Below, piece by piece: positions 62,545 through 64,000 of a stretch of DNA of 64,000 nucleotides; the stretch's first letter is position 1; each line of letters starts with the position of its first letter. The DNA comes from Phocoena phocoena (lineage: Eukaryota; Chordata; Mammalia; Artiodactyla; Phocoenidae). The translations under genes and the position numbers were made by a program. The notes beneath the pieces are model-generated. The model was not told the DNA's origin. It did not search any database and saw nothing but the letters and a program-made list of their open reading frames with translations. The stretch is from the NCBI RefSeq assembly GCF_963924675.1, contig NC_089236.1, positions 61,093,306 through 61,157,305 on the forward strand, in the 5' to 3' direction.

Positions 62545-63650
62545 AATAGAGGGCTGATAGACTGGGAGAAACTATTTGCAAAAGGCATATCTGATAATAA
62601 AGGACTGGTATCCAAATATACAAAGAACTCTTAAAATTCAATAATAAGAAAATGAATAACTCAACTAAATAATGAGCAAAATCCCTCAACAAAGATGATA
62701 TACAGATGGCAAATAAGCATATGAAAAGGTGCTCCACATCATACACTATCAGAGAAATATAAATTAAAACAATGAGATACCAATACGTATCTATAAGAAA
62801 GGCCAAAATCCAGAACACTGACAACACTAAATGATGACAAGGATATGTAGCAACAAAAATTCTCATTCACTGCTGGTAGGGATGTATTGTAAAATGGCAC
62901 AGTCACTTTGGAAGACATTTGGCAGTTTCTTACAAAACTGAACATACTCTTACCATATGATCCAGCAATCATGCCCCTTGGTTTTACCCAAAGGAGTTGA
63001 AAATTTATGTCCACGTAAAAATCTGCACATGGATGCATTTTTGTTCATAACTGTCAAAACTTGGAAACAACCAAGGCATTAGCAGGTGGATGGATAAATG
63101 AACTATGGTACATCCAGATTATGGAATATTATTCAGTGGTAAAAAGAAATGAGCTATCAAGCCATGAAAAGATATGGAAGAATCTTAAATTAATATTGCT
63201 CAGTGAAAGAAGTTAATCTGAAAAGCTACACAATGTATGAGTCCAACTCTATGACATTCTGGAAAGGGTGAGACTATGTAGACAGTATACAAAGCATTGG
63301 TTGCCAGGGATTGGGGAAAAGGGAGGGGAAAATAGAGCACAGAGGATTTTTAGGGCAGTGTAGTTTTTCTGTGTGATTCTATAATGGTGGATACTTGTCG
63401 TACTTTTATCAAAACTCATAGAGTGTACAACACCAAGAGTGAACTCTAATGTTACAGACTCTGGGTGATAATGATGTGTCAACGTAGGTTCATCACAGTT
63501 GTAACAAATATTCCACTCTGATATAGGATGCTGATAGTAGGGCAGGCTGGGGTGGGGGAGGGGAGGGAGAGAGGAATATATGGGAAACCTCTGTACCTTA
63601 TACTCAATTTTTCTGTAAACCTAAAAATGATCGAAAAAATAAGGTCTATT
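62545..63650 (+). mobile_element. Old L1M-type LINE 3' end
   Basis: GGGAGAAACTATTTGCAAAAGG, AGGTGCTCCACATCATACAC, CACTGCTGGTAGGGATGTA and ATATGATCCAGCAATCATG are the ORF2 C-terminal region of an old L1. TGGATGGATAAATGAACTATGG and GGGTGATAATGATGTGTCAA belong to its 3' part. The end is a G-rich block (63549-63570) followed by an A-rich region at about 63630-63658. It is more diverged than L1-C/D and contains many stops. It belongs to a placental-mammal-wide age class rather than a lineage-specific one. Confidence 0.85.
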
Positions 63651-64000
63651 TTAAAAAAATCATCTAGACCACATTTTATGTACCTATGTCGGAGAATGTA
63701 TGTTAAGAGGAAAAATTGCCTAGCAATTGTTTTTTACCAACTTTTAAATTCACAGAAAATCTTTGTATTTCACTTAGACCTCATGACCTTATTAATTCAG
63801 ATCTGCTCATATCAAATACATGATATTCAAGCTGGACTGAAGAATACTTTTGTCGTCCTATCCCACTCCCCCTCTCAAAGAAAGAGTTTTCTAAGGGGAA
63901 AAAACTTAGAGAAATCTTATTATCCTCAAAATATTCATGTTTTCAATTATTTTAAATACTTTAAGAGAATCATTTACACGAGTCACTGAAATGCTATAAT
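63651..64000. other. Non-coding window end
   Basis: Short AT-rich host sequence. A 153-codon open frame (63528-63989, plus) starts in the L1 tail and crosses into it. It is not a recognised gene. Confidence 0.5.

Noticed and set aside
63528..63989. 153-codon frame at the right edge
   Set aside because: It begins in the G-rich tail of an old L1 and has no motif or conserved start context.

Overview
The window is AT-rich mammalian nuclear DNA. I find no intact host protein-coding gene, no rRNA or tRNA gene, no CRISPR array and no bacterial-type operon. The best clue to the organism is four copies of a tRNA-derived SINE. Each has the box-A-like TGGCGCAGTGG, a GGGCTTCCCTGG head and a body ending in GAGAGGCCC, which I recognise as the CHR-type SINE abundant in whales and dolphins. 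The LINE-1 copies also look cetartiodactyl. A cetacean is the most likely source, and the window reads as intergenic or intronic gene-desert sequence.

Layout. 1-4.4 kb: unique AT-rich DNA with two small tandem duplications. 4.4-5.3 kb: an ancient repeat fragment next to an MLT1-type solo LTR with a perfect TAGAT target duplication. 6.1-9.7 kb: a cluster of old elements (MLT1-like LTR antisense, L1 3' end antisense, L1 5' region sense, second MLT1-like LTR with internal sequence). 11.2-16.9 kb: a long decayed L1 (L1-A, +). 18.0-19.3 kb: an ancient repeat, a MER5A-like element and a solo retroviral LTR. 21.0-21.5 kb: a short L1 3' end. 23.0-23.4 kb: a GC-rich LTR-like segment. 25.5-27.4 kb: L1 tails and an ancient repeat. 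28.5 kb: SINE 1. 29.4-31.6 kb: ancient repeat fragments around an ERVL-like LTR. 33.2-36.5 kb: an L1 fragment on the minus strand (L1-B) carrying SINE 2 in its inter-ORF spacer. 38.4 kb: a TA/CA microsatellite. 41.9-42.4 kb: a CpG-rich island of unexplained, possibly gene-derived sequence. 42.5 kb: SINE 3. 46.76-53.03 kb: a full-length L1 (L1-C, +) with a 15-bp target duplication. 53.4 kb: SINE 4. 59.8-61.1 kb: a 5'-truncated L1. 61.2 kb: MIR. 62.5-63.65 kb: an old L1M-type 3' end.

How the parts relate. The elements do not form a pathway; they are layers of insertions of different age. The oldest are MIR, MER5A, MLT1, L1M and an unnamed mammalian repeat seen four times. L1-A and L1-B are of middle age. 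L1-C, L1-D and the SINEs are youngest. L1 machinery is the established source of enzymes for SINE retroposition, and the A-tails and target duplications fit that. All L1 ORFs here are broken, so none could move on its own. The most interesting items are an apparent tail-only retroposition inside L1-C ORF2, the CpG-rich orphan segment near 42 kb, the L1-B fragment lacking both ends, and the inverted L1 arrangement at 7-8.6 kb. I did not find a convincing new biological system.
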